Below, in pieces: positions 60,661-64,000 of a stretch of 64,000 bases of DNA. The stretch spans positions 1,364,001-1,428,000 of the forward strand of contig NZ_CP030048.1 of the NCBI RefSeq assembly GCF_015291665.1, given 5' to 3'. The first letter of the stretch is position 1, and every line of letters begins with the position of its first letter. The notes below the pieces were generated by a model. It saw nothing but the letters and a program-made list of their open reading frames with translations. It had not been told where the DNA came from and did no database searches. This stretch comes from Bradyrhizobium sp. CCBAU 53338. Its GTDB lineage: Bacteria > Pseudomonadota > Alphaproteobacteria > Rhizobiales > Xanthobacteraceae. Both the position numbers and the translations under genes were made by a program.

Positions 60661-62229
60661 CTATTCGGCGGCGATCCGCTCCATCGCCATGGCGCGGAGC
60701 TTTGCGCGCTGGATCTTGACGCCGTTGGCGCTGTCGGTGACCGGGAAGGAGTCCACGACATAGATCCGTGCCGGAACCTTGTAGCCGGCGATCCGCTCGC
60801 GCAGCCGTGCCGTCAGCACATCCTGCTGCGGCGAAGTTTTCGCCGGGATCACGAAAGCGACGCAGCGGGCCTGGCCCTTCAGATCGACCGCGACGACCTG
60901 GGCATCGGTGACGCCGTCGCATGATTTGAGTTCATCCTCGATCTCGCCGGGCGCAACCAGGAAGCCGCCGAGCCGCATGGCGTCGCCGGCGCGGGTTTCG
61001 TAAACGAAGGCGCCACCGCGGATACGGCCGATATCGCCGGTGCGGAAGAAGCCGTCGGTGGTGATCGCATCGCGCGTCGCATCCGGGTTGTTGAAATAGC
61101 CGAGAAAGCGCGACGGCGCGCTGATCTCGATTTCGCCGGAGACGCCGGGCGCGGCAAGCGCGCCGGTCTCGGTGTCGCGCACGCGGACCTTTGCGTCTGG
61201 CGACATCGGCCAACCGCCGCCCTCGATGCGGTCGGCGAAGGCGTCGCCGGGGCGGGCGATCGAGAACAGCGCCTGCACCTCGCTGGAGCCGTAGAGACCG
61301 AACAGCGGCAGGCCGCGCGACTCGGCCTCTGCGGCCAGCTCACGCCAGCCGGGCTGGAACGCGGCAAAGCCACAGACTTCGAGCTGCGGGAACGGCCGTG
61401 GCACGTCGGTCAGCGCAAGGATACGGCGAAACATCTCGTCGGAGCCGAAGGAATGCGTGATCTTGCGCTCGCTGAGGATCTTCAGCGCCGGCGTCGCCTC
61501 GAAGGCGTCAAGCACGTGGACGGTTGCACCGCTAGCGATGAAACCGAGCAGACTCGTCATGCCAAAAGTGCCGCAGAACGGCAGCATCGCCAACAGCGAG
61601 TGACGCTGCTGTGAGAGCTGTAGCGCTCCGGCCACGGCTCTGGCGTGGCTCGCCAGCGTCCGCTGCGAATGCGCGACCAGTTTTGGTCCTTTGGTGGTGC
61701 CCGACGTCGTGTAGAGCAGCACGGGCAGGTCGATATCATCCTGGGTTGGGGCCGGCGGGTAGGGCTTTTCGAAGGCATCGAAGCGCACGCAGGGCCATTG
61801 CGCGGGGATCGCATCCGCGCCAACCACCGCGAGCTTTTGCAGAGCGGGCACTTCGTCCTTGCCGATGCCGGCGAGGATGGACGCGAAATCGATCGAGCGG
61901 AATGCCGCCTCGACCACCAGCAGCTTGGCGCCGGACCACTTCAGGAGATGTGCCACCTCCGCGCTGCGGTAGCGCGTGTTGACGGCGGCGACGATCGCAC
62001 CCAACCGGGCGGCGGCAAACAGCAGCGCGATCCATTCGACCCGGTTGACCAGCCAGACCGCGACGACGTCGCCCTTGCCGATCCCCTGCGCCGCAAGCCA
62101 CGCCGTGGTCTGCCCGACCTTTCGCGAAAACTCCGCGCGCGAGACGGGCCTGCCGTCGAACACGAGAACGGGATCGGTGGGGCTCTCCGATCCAATCAGC
62201 GATTGCAATGAAACATCGTCGGCGTGCAT
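60661..62229 (-). CDS. Acyl/aryl-CoA ligase (AMP-dependent synthetase)
   Basis: A 522-residue class I adenylate-forming enzyme. The P-loop-like A3 motif is LLYTTSGTTKGPK, followed by the GLYGSSEVQAL A5 and TDGFFRTGDIG A7 regions; the C-terminal catalytic Lys lies in the NGVKIQRAKLR segment near the end. It joins CoA to a carboxylic acid through an acyl-AMP. Start at ATG 62229; a TTG at 62256 with AGG upstream would add nine residues. No pathway genes adjoin it. Confidence 0.9.
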   Translation of the reverse strand: MHADDVSLQSLIGSESPTDPVLVFDGRPVSRAEFSRKVGQTTAWLAAQGIGKGDVVAVWLVNRVEWIALLFAAARLGAIVAAVNTRYRSAEVAHLLKWSGAKLLVVEAAFRSIDFASILAGIGKDEVPALQKLAVVGADAIPAQWPCVRFDAFEKPYPPAPTQDDIDLPVLLYTTSGTTKGPKLVAHSQRTLASHARAVAGALQLSQQRHSLLAMLPFCGTFGMTSLLGFIASGATVHVLDAFEATPALKILSERKITHSFGSDEMFRRILALTDVPRPFPQLEVCGFAAFQPGWRELAAEAESRGLPLFGLYGSSEVQALFSIARPGDAFADRIEGGGWPMSPDAKVRVRDTETGALAAPGVSGEIEISAPSRFLGYFNNPDATRDAITTDGFFRTGDIGRIRGGAFVYETRAGDAMRLGGFLVAPGEIEDELKSCDGVTDAQVVAVDLKGQARCVAFVIPAKTSPQQDVLTARLRERIAGYKVPARIYVVDSFPVTDSANGVKIQRAKLRAMAMERIAAE

Positions 62230-62262
62230 GGCAACCGGAGTAGCCGGATCGCGCAAACCTGT

Positions 62263-62898
62263 CTACTTGGTGCCGAACATCCGGTCGCCGGCGTCGCCAA
62301 GACCCGGCACGATGTAGCCGTGATCGTTGAGCCGCTCATCGATCGCGGCGGTCCAGATCGGCACATCGGGATGCTCGCTCTGAAACTGCGCGATGCCTTC
62401 GGGCGCCGCCAAAAGGCAGACGAAGCGGATGTCGCGGGCGCCGCGGTCCTTGAGCAGGGAGGCGCCGGCGCAGGCTGAATTGCCGGTTGCCAGCATCGGG
62501 TCCATCAGGATCACGGTACGGTCGGACAGGTCCTGCGGGGCCTTGAAGTAATATTCCACGGCCTGCAACGTCTCGGGGTCCCGGTAGAGCCCGATATGGG
62601 CGATGCGGGCCGAAGGCATCAGCGCCAGCATGCCGTCGAGGAAGCCGACGCCGGCGCGCAGGATCGGCGCCAGCGTGAGCTTCTTGCCGGCAATCTTCGG
62701 CGCCCGCATCGGCGAGATCGGCGTCTCGATCTCGACCAGCTCGAGCGGCAGATCGCGCGTCACCTCGTAGCCGAGCAGCATCCCGATCTCGTTCAGGATC
62801 TCGCGAAAGCTCTTGGTCGAGCGGTCCTTCTCCCGCATCAGGGAAAGCTTGTGCTGGACCAGGGGGTGGGCGACGACGTTCACGCTGCTCATGCTCAT
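62263..62898 (-). CDS. upp: Uracil phosphoribosyltransferase
   Basis: A 211-residue UPRT: converts uracil and PRPP to UMP in pyrimidine salvage. Features include [21 protein letters not shown] at the N terminus, the [13 protein letters not shown] strand, the PRPP loop [14 protein letters not shown], and the C-terminal uracil-binding [23 protein letters not shown]. All hallmarks of the bacterial enzyme are intact. It is 33 bases downstream-adjacent to the ligase gene (same strand, upstream of it). Confidence 0.97.
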   Translation of the reverse strand: MSMSSVNVVAHPLVQHKLSLMREKDRSTKSFREILNEIGMLLGYEVTRDLPLELVEIETPISPMRAPKIAGKKLTLAPILRAGVGFLDGMLALMPSARIAHIGLYRDPETLQAVEYYFKAPQDLSDRTVILMDPMLATGNSACAGASLLKDRGARDIRFVCLLAAPEGIAQFQSEHPDVPIWTAAIDERLNDHGYIVPGLGDAGDRMFGTK

Positions 62899-63068
62899 GC
62901 AGCCGATCTAGCACGGTTCCGCAAAACTGCGCCAGATCGCCCGGACGTTTTCCGCAAGGGGCGGGCCGGCCTATCCAGGCATCGCAATCGCCGTGCGTGC
63001 CCGGTTGCTCGCCTCCTGGGCAGCGGTGATCAATTCGCGGTCGATCGCGCGGGAGCGATCGGGGAGAC

Positions 63069-63197
63069 CTAGACCCCGAGGCCGCGCGCGGCGAGCGTGA
63101 TCACGATCGTCAGGACCGCTCCCCAGATCAGGCTCAGCGTCATGGTCAGGATGGTCGTGGTGACCGCGTGCTCGAGATGTCCTTTGAGAAACGGCAT
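63069..63197 (-). CDS. Small membrane protein (42 aa), unknown
   Basis: A 42-codon gene with ATG at 63197. The product has one hydrophobic segment (about residues 12-38, AVTTTILTMTLSLIWGAVLTIVITLA) and a short charged N terminus (MPFLKGHLEH). It begins one base after the stop of the next upstream gene (63199-63291), so translation is likely coupled. No family was recognised. Confidence 0.5.
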   Translation of the reverse strand: MPFLKGHLEHAVTTTILTMTLSLIWGAVLTIVITLAARGLGV

Positions 63198-63198
63198 T

Positions 63199-63291
63199 CT
63201 AGCTGTCCGAAGTGGGTGCCGCCGTAAGCCGCACGCCGAGCAACAATGCGCCCATCAACGCCACCAGGATGGCAATCTTGAGCTCGATCAT
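63199..63291 (-). CDS. Very small membrane peptide (30 aa), unknown
   Basis: ATG at 63291 opens 30 codons: MIELKIAILVALMGALLLGV forms a single hydrophobic helix, then a short polar tail (RLTAAPTSDS). GAGG lies 11 bases upstream. It starts six bases after the stop of the 115-residue gene and ends one base before the 42-residue gene, which is hard to explain unless the three are an operon. Confidence 0.45.
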   Translation of the reverse strand: MIELKIAILVALMGALLLGVRLTAAPTSDS

Positions 63292-63296
63292 GCCGA

Positions 63297-63644
63297 CTAC
63301 CTCGCGGCGAGGCGTGCCACGAGCCTCCTGGCCTGCGCTGCCAGACTGATCAGCGGATTGCCGCGGTTCTCGAGGTCGAGCTCGAAGGTCTCGGTGGGAA
63401 ACACCAGTGCGCAGCGCGCCGGCGCGCTCTGGCGGTTGGCGAAATCGACGGCCGATCTCTTGAACAGAAACAGGCCGCCGATGCGGCCGCGCGCCTCGCG
63501 CGCGACCCAGAGGCCAGCCGTGTTGCGGCCGATGAAGAAGGCGGGAATGGCGGCGCTGAGCACGTCGGGATCCAGCGGCTTGACCTCCGCAACAGGCCGC
63601 TGGCGGGGCTGGCGATGTGCGGCTTGAAGAGCAATCGCGGCCAT
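63297..63644 (-). CDS. Conserved-looking hypothetical protein (115 aa)
   Basis: A 115-residue soluble protein with no recognised family. The central part (IPAFFIGRNTAGLWVAREARGRIGGLFLFKRSAVDFANRQ) is a plausible small alpha/beta domain; the rest is Arg/Ala-rich. Start ATG 63644 has GAGG nine bases upstream; reading from 63674 adds ten residues without a ribosome site. It is followed by the two tiny membrane genes and preceded 38 bases earlier by another small membrane gene. Confidence 0.6.
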   Translation of the reverse strand: MAAIALQAAHRQPRQRPVAEVKPLDPDVLSAAIPAFFIGRNTAGLWVAREARGRIGGLFLFKRSAVDFANRQSAPARCALVFPTETFELDLENRGNPLISLAAQARRLVARLAAR

Positions 63645-63682
63645 GGCGGCATCCTCACACATTTGCAAGGTCATAACAGCGC

Positions 63683-63874
63683 TCAGGCGTGAAGGTGCCA
63701 GATATAGATCGCGGTCTTCAGCGCGATCAGGGCAGTCAGCACGCTGCCCATCGTGAGCACCGCAAGCATGCGCAAGGCGACGCGCTTGAGCCGGGCCTTG
63801 CGCTCCATGGAGATTCGGGCCGGGCGTTCGGCCCAGTTGAGGGATCGCTCAAAGCCCTGTGTCAGCATCGACAT
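63683..63874 (-). CDS. Small membrane protein (63 aa), unknown
   Basis: A 63-residue protein with a basic N-terminal half (WAERPARISMERKARLKRVALRM) and a C-terminal hydrophobic helix (about residues 36-60, MLAVLTMGSVLTALIALKTAIYIWHL). AAGGA lies nine bases before the ATG. It is first in the run of four short genes on the minus strand, and its upstream 126 bases to the window edge show nothing recognisable. Confidence 0.6.
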   Translation of the reverse strand: MSMLTQGFERSLNWAERPARISMERKARLKRVALRMLAVLTMGSVLTALIALKTAIYIWHLHA

Positions 63875-64000
63875 GTCGGAAGTCCTTATCCGCGGAGCGA
63901 CGAGACGGTCGCTCCAATCTGGCTTCCATGATGGGCATCGCGGCGTAGGATTGCGAGATGGGCGAGGCTGCTGTCATATAGGAGCGCCATAAAGGCGCGG

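Noticed and set aside
62929..63065. Coherent-looking minus-strand tail (DRSRAIDRELITAAQEASNRARTAIAMPG) downstream of the 42-residue gene
   Set aside because: Open frame with a natural-looking composition, but no start codon with a ribosome site was found; it would begin inside the small gene in another frame.

Overview
The window looks like a chromosomal segment of a Bradyrhizobium-type alphaproteobacterium (Nitrobacteraceae). The support is high GC with strong C/G third-position bias, many solute-binding-protein, TRAP and CoA-ligase type catabolic genes, FixK/FNR-type boxes, palindromic dispersed repeats resembling those common in Bradyrhizobium, and flagellar genes next to sugar-modification-like genes. 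No rRNA, tRNA, CRISPR array, transposase or phage gene was seen. The genus is an inference.

Layout. (1) 1-9.6 kb: the 3' end of a carboxylesterase; a divergent pair (SphA/MetA-like outer-membrane protein and a periplasmic arylsulfatase) with two FixK/FNR-like boxes between them; a DUF2721 membrane protein; an octaheme cytochrome c fused to HEAT and TPR repeats; a small membrane protein; and an MFS exporter. (2) 9.8-19.9 kb: a probable amino-acid/2-oxo-acid catabolic island with two paralogous Asp/Glu-racemase-family proteins, an amino-acid binding protein, a D-2-hydroxyacid dehydrogenase, RidA, an acetolactate-synthase-like TPP enzyme, a DadA-like FAD oxidoreductase, a GntR/FCD regulator, a split sulfopyruvate-decarboxylase-like TPP pair and an SDR. 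(3) 19.9-25.2 kb: an IclR regulator, a fumarate-reductase/KstD-like flavoprotein and a LivK-type binding protein in one operon, divergent from an MHS-family symporter. (4) 25.4-36.0 kb: a complete PotDBCA-like ABC importer, a CoxS-L-M molybdenum hydroxylase with the form II signature, an amidase and a LysR regulator, followed by a remnant of an FAH-family hydrolase.

(5) 36.4-45.7 kb: a dicarboxylate-type TRAP transporter (DctP-Q-M), acyl-CoA dehydrogenase and class I CoA-transferase, divergent from CaiB/BaiF CoA-transferase, MaoC hydratase, a CitE-like CoA-ester lyase and an IclR regulator. Its gene content resembles itaconate/mesaconate-type CoA pathways. (6) 45.7-50.1 kb: three minus-strand genes (formyltransferase-like protein lacking its catalytic motif, glycosyltransferase-like protein, HAD-type protein), probably for flagellar or surface glycan modification. 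(7) 50.6-60.7 kb: an ECF sigma factor and a compact filament/hook operon (flagellin, FliD, FliS, an LSRWP-motif small protein, FlgD, FlgE, a small helical protein, a FlgN-like chaperone, FlgK, FlgL) with strikingly Ser/Thr-rich secreted proteins. (8) 60.7-64 kb: an acyl/aryl-CoA ligase, uracil phosphoribosyltransferase and a tight run of four short minus-strand genes.

Most regions read as transporter plus enzyme plus local regulator, typical of a soil oligotroph. The best candidates for something undescribed are the racemase/DadA/RidA/TPP island, the pair of FixK-like boxes over the sulfatase-octaheme operon, the flagellum-linked modification genes with a formyltransferase-like pseudoenzyme, and the small-protein cluster at the right end.
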